DNA of 64,000 bases, from the NCBI RefSeq assembly GCF_001598915.1, contig NZ_BDAP01000006.1, positions 186,001 through 250,000 on the forward strand, in the 5' to 3' direction. Under the pieces are notes generated by a model. It searched no databases. It worked only from the letters and a program-made list of their open reading frames with translations, and was not told the origin of the DNA. The position numbers and the translations under genes were made by a program. Position 1 is the first letter of the stretch. Each line of letters begins with the position of its first letter. Source of the DNA: Williamsia muralis NBRC 105860 (lineage in GTDB: Bacteria; Actinomycetota; Actinomycetes; Mycobacteriales; Mycobacteriaceae). This document shows positions 35,220 through 46,125 of this stretch, piece after piece.

Positions 35220-35864
35220 TTGGAGCGCACCGCGGGCGAGACGGCCACCGGAGACGCCGGTGACAGGGCAGCACCATCGAGTGCGAGCGCGGGCCCCGGC
35301 GGCATGCCAGAGCATGGAACGGTGGTCGGGATTCTGTTGGCCGCCGGCGCGGGTACCCGATACGGGATGCCGAAAATACTTGCGCATCAGGGTGATTGGC
35401 TGCGCGCCGGGGTGGATGCGCTCGGCGGCGGCGGATGCGCACAGGTGCTCGTCACCATCGGTGCCGCTGCCCCGGAGATGCCCGGGGGAGCGCGGGCCGT
35501 ACAGGTGCCGGACTGGCGCAGGGGCTTGAGCGAGTCGGTGCGCACGGCGCTTCTGGAAGCCGCCGACGTCCCCGATCTCGTCGGAGTGGTTTTACATGTT
35601 GTTGACATCCCGGACGTGACGGGCGAGCAGGTGCGGCGACTTCTGGGCGCGTGCGGCCCCCGACCCGGCCGACTGGGCAGAGCCGGATTCGCTGGGTCTG
35701 CCGGACATCCGGTCTACCTCGGGGCAGACCATCTCGATGGGGTCCTGGAGTCGTTGTCGGGGGACCGCGGGGCGGGACCTTATCTCGCTGCCCGTACCGA
35801 CGTCATCGAGGTCGACTGCACCGACCTCGGCACCGGGCTGGACCACGACCGTCCAGACGTCTGA
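35220..35864 (+). CDS. MobA-like nucleotidyltransferase, possibly molybdenum-cofactor maturation for xanthine dehydrogenase
   Basis: A 214-residue protein with the nucleotide-binding loop ILLAAGAGTRYGMPKIL (about residues 35-51), a VVDIPD metal-binding motif and a GHPVYLG motif, typical of the MobA/MocA family that adds CMP or GMP to the molybdenum cofactor. I chose TTG 35220, since GAGGAGG at 35206-35212 is an excellent ribosome binding site; other starts lack one. Its place next to purine genes suggests it serves the xanthine dehydrogenase. No XdhC gene is in the window. Substrate nucleotide is not determined. Confidence 0.8.
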   Translation: MERTAGETATGDAGDRAAPSSASAGPGGMPEHGTVVGILLAAGAGTRYGMPKILAHQGDWLRAGVDALGGGGCAQVLVTIGAAAPEMPGGARAVQVPDWRRGLSESVRTALLEAADVPDLVGVVLHVVDIPDVTGEQVRRLLGACGPRPGRLGRAGFAGSAGHPVYLGADHLDGVLESLSGDRGAGPYLAARTDVIEVDCTDLGTGLDHDRPDV

Positions 35865-35876
35865 AGCCGGGACTGC

Positions 35877-35949
35877 GCGCGAATTCGCGCCACCTGCCCG
35901 CGTCCGCGCCGGTTGCAACCGGCGCGAATGTGAGGAGGTGGCGCGAATT
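35877..35949. repeat. nested palindromic element between convergent genes
   Basis: Three nested symmetries: a 14-base palindrome (35877-35890), a 22-base perfect palindrome CGCGCCGGTT/AACCGGCGCG (35905-35926), and a 14-base inverted repeat AATTCGCGCCACCT (35882-35895) pairing with AGGTGGCGCGAATT (35936-35949) around the central palindrome. The whole could fold as a branched hairpin. It lies just after the nucleotidyltransferase stop and before the convergent ORF end, so it may act as a bidirectional terminator or be a REP-like element. Confidence 0.8.
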
Positions 35950-35980
35950 TCTGCGGTTTCTGCGGGTTCTGTGGAACGGG

Positions 35981-36277
35981 TCAGTCGAAGGTGTAGCCCA
36001 GCGCGCCTTCACCGAAGCGCTGCACCACGATTCGTGCTGCCGCCAGCGGTTCGTCGTAGCCGTCCCGGGCGAAGCCCGTCAATCGGGCTGCGTTACCGGT
36101 GCCCTGGGGCTCGATGGCGACCTCGGCGAGCATCTCGCCGGTGGTCGGCTCACACACGGCCCAGGTGAAACGGGTTTCCTCGTCCCAGCCGCGCTCGCAG
36201 GCGCGCACGTGATCGGGGTCGGTGACACCGGCCAGAGCCAGCGCCGGCCGATCCGACACCCGATCATCGTCACGCAA
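35981..36277 (-). CDS. small GNAT-like or hypothetical protein directly downstream of accA3
   Basis: From the TTG at 36277 the product is 98 residues, with DRPALALAGV near the N-terminus and TWAVCEPTTGEMLAEVAIEP in the middle, which looks like the first strands of a GNAT acetyltransferase without the acetyl-CoA-binding loop. The reading frame stays open back to the accA3 stop, in the same frame as accA3, and those 18 codons (reading AYAIEAVEINAGAWYLRA) look protein-like but contain no ATG, GTG or TTG. The start is therefore uncertain, and translation may depend on reinitiation after accA3. Function is unknown. Confidence 0.55.
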   Translation of the reverse strand: MRDDDRVSDRPALALAGVTDPDHVRACERGWDEETRFTWAVCEPTTGEMLAEVAIEPQGTGNAARLTGFARDGYDEPLAAARIVVQRFGEGALGYTFD

Positions 36278-36331
36278 CGCCCGCAGGTACCACGCTCCGG
36301 CGTTGATCTCGACAGCCTCGATGGCGTACGC

Positions 36332-38119
<1,788 letters not shown>

Positions 38120-38317
38120 TTGATCTCCTGTTGGGCGCTGGTCGATGCGCGTCGGTGACACTGTCTCGGATTTCGATGTGTTGTTACGTGGGCATGCCTT
38201 CCCGCGGGATGTGGGGGACGGCACTAGATGGAGTCTAAGCACCCCGCCGAACAGGCACGACTGCTGGCCCACAGATCGCTCGTTCGGTCACCGATACCTA
38301 CTCACCGGTAACGTTTT

Positions 38318-39793
38318 TCAAGGCGCCGATTCGTGCTCGGGGGCGCCCGGTTGCGGCCCGTAGGTGCTGAGATTGCCGACCTCTTTGAGAAAGTCTCCGA
38401 AGGCGCCGAGATAACGTCCGACCTGCCGATGGGTGCGGCCTTGTGCCGGGAATCGCGACGAGATGCGGATGCCCGAAGCAGTGCGGTGCACCCAGATGTA
38501 CACCTCTTCGTTCGAGTAGTTGTGGCTACGGAGCACCCTCGCCCGGCCGGCGTCTGCCTCTGCGTGTCCGGGGGCGAAACGCAGATCGATGAACGAGACG
38601 ACGAATCTCGGGTCGGGGATGTCTGTGTCTCCCGTGTGTCCGAGGATCTCACCGACCCGCAGGTAGGGCAGGTTCCCGGCTTTGCGGACGCGACGCATCT
38701 CGTCCGCCGCCCGGGCGATGATCTGTCCGAAATCGGTCGCGCCTGAGGTGTCGAGACGAAAGGGGACCGTGGCGACGAACCAGCCGAGTGCCCCGAACCA
38801 CTGTTGGTCGGTGCGCGTGTGCCGGGGGATGACACACCGGAACACCGGGCCTCCGCCGAGATCGGCGTAGACGATCGCCAGGGCCGCCATCACCCCGGAC
38901 AGCAACGAGCCGCCCGCCGCTGAGCACACCGCCGTGAATCGGTTGGTCTGCTCGTCGTCGAGTAGATCCGCCGTGATCGAACCCTGGGGGATCAGATCGG
39001 TACCCGGCTGCGGTGACGGGGTCGGGGCCTCGACCGCCGTCCCGTCCTCGTCGGCGATGTCGAACCGGGGCAGTTCCCCGCCCGAGTCGCGCAGGAAGTC
39101 GGCCCACACCGCAACGGCCTCGTGCTCGGCGCCTGCCGAGTCTGCCTCTCGCCGCTGATGGGCACTGAAGTCCACGTACGACCCCACCGGCGGCAGGTCG
39201 GGCTCCACCTTGCGCCGGTGCGCGGTGTAGAGCGCCACGAGTTCGTACTGGCCCATGATCAGGGAGTAGCCATCCACCAGAGAGTGATCGGCCGCGAAGA
39301 GCAGCGTGAACGAGTCCTCGCGCGCAACGGTGGCAAAGATGTAAGCGGGCCATTGCAGCGGCGCGGTCGCCCGGTCGAAGGAACCTGCCAGCTGATCCAG
39401 CAGGGGGCCGGGTTCGCTGTACCAGCCCACTCGCCCCATCTTCAGCTTCACCGATCCGGGCGGGGTGGTCAGCCGGGCCAGGCGGTCCGCCCAGATGACA
39501 ACATGGCTGCGCAGCACCTCGTGCCTGTCGATCCAGGTCGACAGTGCCGCACGGATGGCCGGTACCGACATCGGCTCGTCGAAATCGATCGCGAGCCCAA
39601 GCCACGATTCGCGGCCGCCCTCACGTTTGGTGCGCAGCCGGTATTCGAACGCCGCGCGCAGATGCTGCTCGTGGTTGTGCGACGTGGGCCGCGAATCAGC
39701 CGTCCACTGCGCAAATCCGCCCTCGGTGAAGGGCGACCACTCGACCAGCCCGCCAGGTTCGACGGGCTGATCCATCATCTGGATGAACTTCAT
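38318..39793 (-). CDS. PapA-like acyltransferase (first of four paralogues)
   Basis: A 491-residue protein of the condensation-domain/PapA fold. The catalytic motif HxxxDG is present as DHSLVDGYS (H170, D174, G175); the leading His of the HHxxxDG form is Asp. A conserved SYVDFS segment and the DPRFVVSFIDLRF and EEVYIWVHRT strands of the second half are seen, as in the PapA group that acylates trehalose-type lipids in mycobacteria. It is closest by eye to the gene at 44074-45561 (shared LVEWSP/VTEWTP start and WIHRT/WISRT end). It begins 12 bases after sufE and is the only inserted gene between sufE and accA3. Acceptor and acyl group are unknown. Confidence 0.85.
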   Translation of the reverse strand: MKFIQMMDQPVEPGGLVEWSPFTEGGFAQWTADSRPTSHNHEQHLRAAFEYRLRTKREGGRESWLGLAIDFDEPMSVPAIRAALSTWIDRHEVLRSHVVIWADRLARLTTPPGSVKLKMGRVGWYSEPGPLLDQLAGSFDRATAPLQWPAYIFATVAREDSFTLLFAADHSLVDGYSLIMGQYELVALYTAHRRKVEPDLPPVGSYVDFSAHQRREADSAGAEHEAVAVWADFLRDSGGELPRFDIADEDGTAVEAPTPSPQPGTDLIPQGSITADLLDDEQTNRFTAVCSAAGGSLLSGVMAALAIVYADLGGGPVFRCVIPRHTRTDQQWFGALGWFVATVPFRLDTSGATDFGQIIARAADEMRRVRKAGNLPYLRVGEILGHTGDTDIPDPRFVVSFIDLRFAPGHAEADAGRARVLRSHNYSNEEVYIWVHRTASGIRISSRFPAQGRTHRQVGRYLGAFGDFLKEVGNLSTYGPQPGAPEHESAP

Positions 39794-39805
39794 GACAACG
39801 CGATC

Positions 39806-40234
39806 TCATCGTCCCGGCACCGGGCTCGACGGGCCCAGATGTGCCTTGATCCGCGACAACATGGCCGACATCCCACGCAGTCGCAACGGGCTGATCGCCG
39901 ATTCCAGTCCCAGCCGTGTGTAGAAGTCGCCTGGCACGGCAAGGATCTCGTCAGCACCGGCACCGTTGAGGCCCTGGTACAGGATGGACGCGAAGCCACG
40001 TGTCGTCGGTGCCTGGGGCGGCGCGCTGAAGTACAGCTGCACCGAATCGCGGTTGCTCGCGTCCACCGAGAGGAACAGCGGCGACTGGCATTCGGGTACG
40101 GGTTCCATCGCCGCTTCGGCGAGATCGTCCGGCAGCTCGGGGAGTTCGTCGGAGAACTCGAGCAGCAGCTGGATCTTCTCGGAGTCGGTGAGCGCCGAGA
40201 AGTCCTCGGCGATCTCATCGAGGGCGGCCGTCAC
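39806..40234 (-). CDS. SufE-like Fe-S/sulfur-transfer protein
   Basis: A 142-residue SufE-family protein, the same size as I recall for Rv3284. The GTG at 40234 overlaps the sseA stop (GTGA), a better start than the upstream ATG-like codons. The sulfur-accepting Cys is in [12 protein letters not shown], and the [11 protein letters not shown] helix of the family follows. It should receive sulfur from a desulfurase or from the adjacent sulfurtransferase. In mycobacteria sseA, sufE and accA3 are adjacent; here a PapA gene separates sufE from accA3. Confidence 0.9.
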   Translation of the reverse strand: MTAALDEIAEDFSALTDSEKIQLLLEFSDELPELPDDLAEAAMEPVPECQSPLFLSVDASNRDSVQLYFSAPPQAPTTRGFASILYQGLNGAGADEILAVPGDFYTRLGLESAISPLRLRGMSAMLSRIKAHLGPSSPVPGR

Positions 40235-41136
40235 CTCTTGCCACTTGTCGAGGGGGCGGTTCCGGGTTCGGTTCCGGTCACGATGGGGGCGCGCACGGCG
40301 TTGCCCCATTCGGTCCAGGAGCCGTCGTAGTTGCGTACCTTCTGGAACCCGAGCAGGTGGGTGAGCACAAACCAGGTGTGCGACGACCGCTCGCCGATCC
40401 GGCAGTAGACGATGGTGGGTTCATCAGATTTGAAGTCGGCGTACAACTCGTCGAGTTCGGCCTTCGGCTTGAACCGGCCGTCCGGGGCGGCCGCCTTGGC
40501 CCACGGGATGGAGACCGCGGTGGGGATGTGTCCGCCACGCAGCGCACCCTCCTGGGGGTACTCGGGCATGTGCGTGCGCTCACCGGAGTACTCCTGCGGC
40601 GACCGGACATCGATCAGTGGTTCGGTGCCGAGTGCTCCGCGCACCTCGTCGGCGAATGCACGGATCAGCGAGTCGTCTCGTTCGACGACCGGGTAGTCGG
40701 ACTCCGGGTAGACCGGGACGTCGAGGGTGATGTCGCGGTCCTCCGAGAACCAGGCGTCGCGGCCGCCGTCGAGCAGTCGTACGTCTTCGTGACCGAACAG
40801 GGTGAAGACCCAGAGTGCGTATGCGGCCCACCAGTTGCTCTTGTCGCCGTAGATCACCACGGTGTCGTCGCGGCGAATGCCCTTGCTGCGCATGAGTTCT
40901 GCGAACTGCTCGCCGGAGATGTAGTCGCGGGTCACCGGGTCGTTCAGGTGGAGGTGCCAGTCGACCTTCTGTGCGGTGGGGATGTGGCCGATGTCGAACA
41001 GCAGCACGTCCTCGTCCGATTCGATGATCTTGAGGCCGTTGGTTCCCAGGTGGGCGCTGAGCCATTCGGTGCTCACCAGACGCTCTGGATGAACATAGTC
41101 GGCGAAGCCGGGATTGTTGTCGATCTCAACGGTCAC
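40231..41136 (-). CDS. sseA: thiosulfate sulfurtransferase (two-domain rhodanese)
   Basis: A 301-residue protein of two rhodanese domains. The second carries the active-site Cys in [10 protein letters not shown]; the first domain's matching loop is YGDKSNWW, inactive as usual. [12 protein letters not shown] is the CH2B motif. It transfers sulfane sulfur from thiosulfate or 3-mercaptopyruvate. Coupled to sufE by a 4-base overlap. A TACGCT -10 candidate on the minus strand (41186-41191) lies in the 112-base gap after the upstream acyltransferase gene, so it may keep its own promoter. Confidence 0.95.
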   Translation of the reverse strand: MTVEIDNNPGFADYVHPERLVSTEWLSAHLGTNGLKIIESDEDVLLFDIGHIPTAQKVDWHLHLNDPVTRDYISGEQFAELMRSKGIRRDDTVVIYGDKSNWWAAYALWVFTLFGHEDVRLLDGGRDAWFSEDRDITLDVPVYPESDYPVVERDDSLIRAFADEVRGALGTEPLIDVRSPQEYSGERTHMPEYPQEGALRGGHIPTAVSIPWAKAAAPDGRFKPKAELDELYADFKSDEPTIVYCRIGERSSHTWFVLTHLLGFQKVRNYDGSWTEWGNAVRAPIVTGTEPGTAPSTSGKR

Positions 41137-41248
41137 GTGCGGTGCTCCAAATCGGGCTGGACGATGCGTGCGGGTGTACCCCCTGAGCGTAGTGCCGACC
41201 GCAACACCGACGCAGTGGACGGGGCCGGAGGACCTGATGCCGGACGCG

Positions 41249-42589
41249 TCACCACTCGGTGGCGAGCCTGCGACCCAGTTCGTCGAGGAAGGTGCCCATG
41301 ACGGATACAGCCGTTTCGGTGTCCGGGTAGCGGGTGCGCAGGGCCAGCCCCCGATCTGTGCGGGAGATCCAGAACTGGGCGTCGTCTGCGGTGGTGACGT
41401 TCGAGATGTGGGTCGCCCCGATCTCCTCGTGTGTGCCCGAGCCGGGCAGTCTGCGGTAGTCGACGTACGAGACCATGAAGATGTCGTCGCGACGGCGGTG
41501 GATACCGCCGGTCGCCTCGAGCACCTGGGGCACCGGCACCTCGCCCAGCTTCACCGCCGCGCGTAACGCGGGGCCCGTGCGGGCGACGGTCTCATCGAAG
41601 TTCTCGGACGCGACCACCTCGAGTGGTGCATTGGTGGTGAACCACCCGACCGCGTTCTGCCACGGCTCTGAGCGTCGGGTGTGTACGGGGAAGAGCATGG
41701 ACGTCTGTGGTCCGCCGCCGAGGCCGCGGACTGTCTGTGCCATCGCCGAGAGCACGCCGGCGAAAGTGCTCGCCCCGGCGCTCCGACACCGGCTGCCGAA
41801 GCGGTCGGTGGCCTCGGGTCCGAGCAGATGACGTAGGTCGACCGCCTGCGGCGCCTTCTCACCCGGGAGCAGTCCGAGGTCGAGTGGAAACGACGGGGCG
41901 GTGTTCTCGTGCTCGTCGAAGAACGTCAGCCACGCCCGCATACGGGGGTCGGACCGCCCGATGGGAGCAGCGTCGGATTCCGCGGCGCAGTAGTCGACGA
42001 AGTTGCCTGCCATCGGCATCTCGTCGGCGATGAAACCACCCGGTTCGGCCTTGGCTGCGTGGTAGAGCTGGTGCAGATCGCCCACGATGATCGACATGGA
42101 GTAGGCGTCCACGTGTGAGTGGTCGAATCCGCAGAACACCGTGGAGCGGTCGGCGCGGTCGATGGCTGCCAACAGGTAGGCCGGAAAGCCGAACGGGTGA
42201 CAGGCATCGTTCAGTGAGTTCCACAGCAGATCGCGGAGATCGGCCGACGTCGTCTCGATCCCGGTGCGCGCAACGAGGGTGATGTGCGACGCGTCGTGCA
42301 GTTCGCGAGCTATTCCGCCGTCGGTTCGTACGAACCCGCTGTGCAAGGTGCCGTGCCGTGCGATCAGTAGGCGGTACGCCCGTTCGAGTGCTTTGGTGTC
42401 GATTCGGCCGTCCACATCGAAAGCTGCTGCCAGCCAGATGGTTCCGTCTTCGGCGCCGGCGAGATGAAAGGTCTGATTGAACGAGGGTGGCACCGCGGAG
42501 GCGACCACGCGATCCGCGGAGCTGTCCACCGACCACCGCAGGAGGACACCGGGGTCGGGCGAGTAGCGGTCAATCGTGGTGACGTGCAA
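41249..42589 (-). CDS. PapA-like acyltransferase with HxxxDA motif (second paralogue)
   Basis: A 446-residue condensation-fold protein. I chose the TTG at 42589 because GAGGAG lies seven bases upstream; it overlaps the preceding acyltransferase gene by 20 bases. The active-site motif reads DHSHVDAYS (H157, D161), with Ala in place of the usual Gly. The second half keeps the [12 protein letters not shown] and [19 protein letters not shown] strands. It is the last of three coupled acyltransferase genes transcribed toward sseA. Sequence varies enough from its paralogues to suggest a different substrate. Confidence 0.83.
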   Translation of the reverse strand: MHVTTIDRYSPDPGVLLRWSVDSSADRVVASAVPPSFNQTFHLAGAEDGTIWLAAAFDVDGRIDTKALERAYRLLIARHGTLHSGFVRTDGGIARELHDASHITLVARTGIETTSADLRDLLWNSLNDACHPFGFPAYLLAAIDRADRSTVFCGFDHSHVDAYSMSIIVGDLHQLYHAAKAEPGGFIADEMPMAGNFVDYCAAESDAAPIGRSDPRMRAWLTFFDEHENTAPSFPLDLGLLPGEKAPQAVDLRHLLGPEATDRFGSRCRSAGASTFAGVLSAMAQTVRGLGGGPQTSMLFPVHTRRSEPWQNAVGWFTTNAPLEVVASENFDETVARTGPALRAAVKLGEVPVPQVLEATGGIHRRRDDIFMVSYVDYRRLPGSGTHEEIGATHISNVTTADDAQFWISRTDRGLALRTRYPDTETAVSVMGTFLDELGRRLATEW

Positions 42590-44027
42590 GCGCAAGCTCC
42601 TCGACGGGGGTACTCGCAACAGCGTAGTCACCTTCGCGTGCGACGGTGTCGATCACCTCCCAGAGGCGCTGCAGATATCGCTTGATCTCGAGCTGCGCCG
42701 TTGCTGTGTCGGGGGTCTGGAGTCCCAGGTAGAGCCGTCTGCGGTCGCGGTTGAACCACATCGATGCGTTAGCGGTGCGACCCTCGCCGGTGAATATGAC
42801 ACCACGATCGTGCGCGGGCCGGCCATCGCCCGGAAATCGCCGAAAGTCGAGGTAAGACAAAAGGTTCGGCGTCCCGGCGACATCGCGGGGATCCATTCCT
42901 GAACGCAACAGTGCGGTGATGACCACGGGCAGAGGCACGGACGAGAGACGTTTCGCCCTCACGTGGCCGGCGTGGGCGGCCGCGGTGACCTCGGTGAACG
43001 AACCAGCGGACGCCACGTCGAACGCAACCGGTGCGAAGTTGCAGAACCATCCTTGGGACAGCGCGAACTCCGTCGACCTGGTGCCCAGCACGGCGATGGC
43101 GAAGTAGTCGGTGCGGCCGGTGAGTTCGAGTGCTGTTATCGCTGCGGCTGCGTATATGCCGCCCATCACACCTGCGCCGGACTGCCTGCACACGCGTTCG
43201 AACCGATCGGCGCCTGCGGCGTCGAGCAGGTCGAACTCGATCGGTCGGACCGGCGCGGTTTCTCCGGGCTCGAGCCCTAGATCGAGCGGGAACCGCGGCA
43301 TCGCGGCGCCGTGGGAGGTGAAGATGTCAACCCACTCTGCGACCTCGGGTGATTCGTCGGTGAACCGAGAGGCGACGTCGTTCTGCAGGCTCGCGTAGTC
43401 GAGAAGACTGCCCGTGGCTGCGCTGACGTGCGGGGGTGGCGCGGTCCCATTCTTCTCGGCTTCGTACAGTTCGGCGATCTCGTCGAGCACCAGTGCCTGT
43501 GAGGCGCCGTCGGACAGGGCGTGGTCGCAGCCGTAATACATCGTGAAACCGTCCGGTCTGCTGATGGCCCCGAACGCGAAACCTGGCCAACTCGTGGAGA
43601 TGGCCTCGGCGCCGAGTCTGGCGTGGATGTACCGCCGGAACTCGGTTTCGGTCGTGAAGTCGCCCACGCGGTGCGCCTCGAACTCGACCGCGTCGGGCTC
43701 CGTCAGCATGCGCGTGATCTGCATGGTGTCGGTGCGGAACCAGGTCCTCAGTCCCTCGTGCCGAAGGGTGAGAGTGCGCAAGGCCCGACTGAGCGCCGCA
43801 AGGTCGATCGGACCGTCCACTTCGGTGGCTGCTCCCAGATATGCGTTGTGTTCGCCACCCGCGGCGGCGGTCGCGTGGCAACCGCGAAGGTGGTTCTCCT
43901 GCAAGAACGTGAGTGGGCCCGGCGCGGTCGGTGCGGCCAGGGCTCGCGCGGCCGACGTGGGACTCGGGTGCCACTCCAGCAATACGCCGGGGGCAGGCGT
44001 CCACCAATCCATCGCGGTGAGGATCAC
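42570..44027 (-). CDS. PapA-like acyltransferase with HxxxDG motif (third paralogue)
   Basis: A 485-residue condensation-fold protein. The motif is CDHALSDGAS (H169, D173, G174). FPLDLGLEPGE in mid-protein is close to [11 protein letters not shown] of the adjacent paralogue, which shows the two arose by duplication. The GTG start has AAGGAG seven bases before it. It begins 46 bases after the fourth paralogue and overlaps the second, so the three make one transcript. Confidence 0.85.
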   Translation of the reverse strand: MILTAMDWWTPAPGVLLEWHPSPTSAARALAAPTAPGPLTFLQENHLRGCHATAAAGGEHNAYLGAATEVDGPIDLAALSRALRTLTLRHEGLRTWFRTDTMQITRMLTEPDAVEFEAHRVGDFTTETEFRRYIHARLGAEAISTSWPGFAFGAISRPDGFTMYYGCDHALSDGASQALVLDEIAELYEAEKNGTAPPPHVSAATGSLLDYASLQNDVASRFTDESPEVAEWVDIFTSHGAAMPRFPLDLGLEPGETAPVRPIEFDLLDAAGADRFERVCRQSGAGVMGGIYAAAAITALELTGRTDYFAIAVLGTRSTEFALSQGWFCNFAPVAFDVASAGSFTEVTAAAHAGHVRAKRLSSVPLPVVITALLRSGMDPRDVAGTPNLLSYLDFRRFPGDGRPAHDRGVIFTGEGRTANASMWFNRDRRRLYLGLQTPDTATAQLEIKRYLQRLWEVIDTVAREGDYAVASTPVEELALARHHD

Positions 44028-44073
44028 GTCCTGGCTCCTTGTCTGAGGGAGAGATGTGTTCGAGGGGACTCGA

Positions 44074-45561
44074 CTACGCGGGGAACTTGTCCTCCGAGTA
44101 CGTCAGCGAGAACGGGGCAGGTGTCAAGGCGTGGAATCGGTGTTCCTGGGTCAGCTCCGCCAACTGGTTGCCGAGACCCGAGATGAAGGCCGCCACGTTC
44201 GTAGAAGCCACATCGGTGGCCGGGTACCGAGCCGAGATGTTCAGTCCCTCGGGCGTCCTGGAGATCCAGAGGTAGACCTCGTCCCCGGAATAGGCCGCGC
44301 TGCGGAGCGTGTGCGCGCGCCACCGGACCCAATCGTGCGCCCCCGGAACGAATCGCACGTCGAGGTAGGACACGACGAATCGCGGAACCGCCCGGTTCTC
44401 GAGCAACTCGGCGACCCGCGGGTACGGGTAGCGAGACAAGTCCTTTCGCTCCGCAATTGCCGCCGCGGCTGCGGACATGCAGTCGGCGAACGATTGTGCG
44501 CAGGTGATGTCGATCTCGACCGGGATGATGCCCACGTACCAGCCGACCGACTCGGCGTACTGCGACTCGTGGCGGGTGTGCACCGGCATGGTGAAACGCA
44601 GGGTGTTCGTGCCGGTGAGTTCGCGCGTAGTGGTCGCAAGAGCAGCAAGGACGGCTGATTGCAGTGTGAACCCGAGTCGTCTGCAGTGTGCGTTCACCAC
44701 CGCGGCAGTCTCGTTCGACAGGAGCCATGACGACGTGCCCGCCTGTGGCCGGTCCGCGATGTCGCAGTCGGTGACGTGTGGTGCGCCTACGGCCTCGACG
44801 GGCAGAGGGAAGGCGGGGAACGCGCCGGTGCCGACGCCCAGGAAACGGTCCCAAGCCCGTACCGCCACATGATCGGCGGTGAGGCATCCTCCGGCGAGCC
44901 GGTCGGTGACACTGAAGTCGATGTGGCTACCGATCTGCGGCAACTGATGCTCTGCCCCGCGCACCTCGAACGCGTACAAACGCTGTATTTCATTGATGGA
45001 CAACAACATCGAGTAGGCGTCCATCACCGAATGGTCCGCCGCGAACACCAGGACGAATCCGTCTCCCGGCAGAGCACCTTCGACCTCGGTGATGGAAGCG
45101 ACGAGACAGTGTGGCCACCGCAGTGCCGAGATCCGGGAATCGAACAGGCCTGTGAGGTGGTCGTGGATTGCGGATGCGTCGATGGGCTCCGCAACACGTG
45201 GTCGCATGTCGAGAACGCATCCGGCATTGGTGAGCCTGGTCATCGAGATGGCACCCGTCGTGTCGACCCCGGTGGCCACCGTGGTTCGGAGGGCTTCGTG
45301 CCGGAGCATCCAGCTTCGCAGGGTGCGGGCGAGTGCCGGTTCGTCGTAGCGTTCGTGAACTTCGAAAACGCCTCCCAGCCACGATGATTCGTCAACGTCA
45401 CGCGTCTCGTAGGCCAACCCCCGGACCACGTGGTGTTCGTGGACATAGGTCAGCGGCCGATTGTCGACCGCCCAGCACTCGCCGTCACCCTCGGTGCTCG
45501 GAGTCCATTCGGTCACCCGCCCGGACGGGAGGCGGTAATCAGCCAGTTCAGTGAATTCCAT
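44074..45561 (-). CDS. PapA-like acyltransferase with HxxxDA motif (fourth paralogue)
   Basis: A 495-residue condensation-fold protein with ADHSVMDAYS as active-site motif (H177, D181; Ala182 in place of Gly). It shares the FVVSYLDVRFVPG and EVYLWISRTPEG strands with the protein encoded at 38318-39793, though that one has the DG form. No ribosome binding site is seen before the ATG. It heads the three-gene acyltransferase operon; the promoter is expected in the 564-base gap upstream. Confidence 0.85.
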   Translation of the reverse strand: MEFTELADYRLPSGRVTEWTPSTEGDGECWAVDNRPLTYVHEHHVVRGLAYETRDVDESSWLGGVFEVHERYDEPALARTLRSWMLRHEALRTTVATGVDTTGAISMTRLTNAGCVLDMRPRVAEPIDASAIHDHLTGLFDSRISALRWPHCLVASITEVEGALPGDGFVLVFAADHSVMDAYSMLLSINEIQRLYAFEVRGAEHQLPQIGSHIDFSVTDRLAGGCLTADHVAVRAWDRFLGVGTGAFPAFPLPVEAVGAPHVTDCDIADRPQAGTSSWLLSNETAAVVNAHCRRLGFTLQSAVLAALATTTRELTGTNTLRFTMPVHTRHESQYAESVGWYVGIIPVEIDITCAQSFADCMSAAAAAIAERKDLSRYPYPRVAELLENRAVPRFVVSYLDVRFVPGAHDWVRWRAHTLRSAAYSGDEVYLWISRTPEGLNISARYPATDVASTNVAAFISGLGNQLAELTQEHRFHALTPAPFSLTYSEDKFPA

Positions 45562-46125
45562 GTTGCAGTATCCGATTCGGGATGATCACGCACGACAGGG
45601 GAACCCGCGGGAAGAAGGGGGAGGTGGGCGACGCCGCACTGCGCCGGATGCGCGGGAGTATTCGCTGCGCTCCTCAACACTAGGACCGGATATGGGTCTT
45701 TGCCTCAGCAAAAGGACGTGGTGTTCGTCACGCAGGCCCGAAGTTCCTGCCATTCGTTTTGCTACCACGTGTCGCCGGTGTGTCGTGCATGTGAAAAACA
45801 CTGTTGGACAGTATTTTATCGACACCACAGAATCTGACGATGGCGCAGGCACGCGTCATGGCAGCGGTTGCCACCCGGTGTTCGACAAGGCTATGTTCGT
45901 CACAGGCGGGTGCGCATCGCAGCCCTACTCGTCCTTCAGGTTCAGCTGGGGTGCACGGAGGCCCAGTGCTGTGCCGGAACAGATTTCGGGAACAGGTGCT
46001 CTGCCGATCTGTTCGTCCGCACCGGTGACGCCGGACATCGGCGAAACAGGGTGTCCTTGAACGTGATCGGCGTGCTGCTCCAACAGTCGTGATGCACCAA
46101 CAACTGTCAGATGAGGGAGATCGAT
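45562..46125. promoter_or_regulatory. 564-base divergent control region of the acyltransferase and exporter operons
   Basis: I see no believable gene here: the open frames have no family-like features. The stretch 45790-45820 is unusually AT-rich. It holds the 13-base palindrome ACTGT-TGG-ACAGT (45800-45812) next to a minus-strand -10 element TAAAAT (45818-45813), so a regulator bound there would sit on the start of the acyltransferase transcript. That transcript would have a leader of about 245 bases. The exporter promoter must be nearer 46100 but I cannot place it. Confidence 0.4.

Noticed and set aside
45551-46060. 169-codon plus-strand frame in the gap before the exporter genes
   Set aside because: Composition is not protein-like for this genome, no ribosome site, overlaps the start of a real acyltransferase gene; more likely regulatory DNA.
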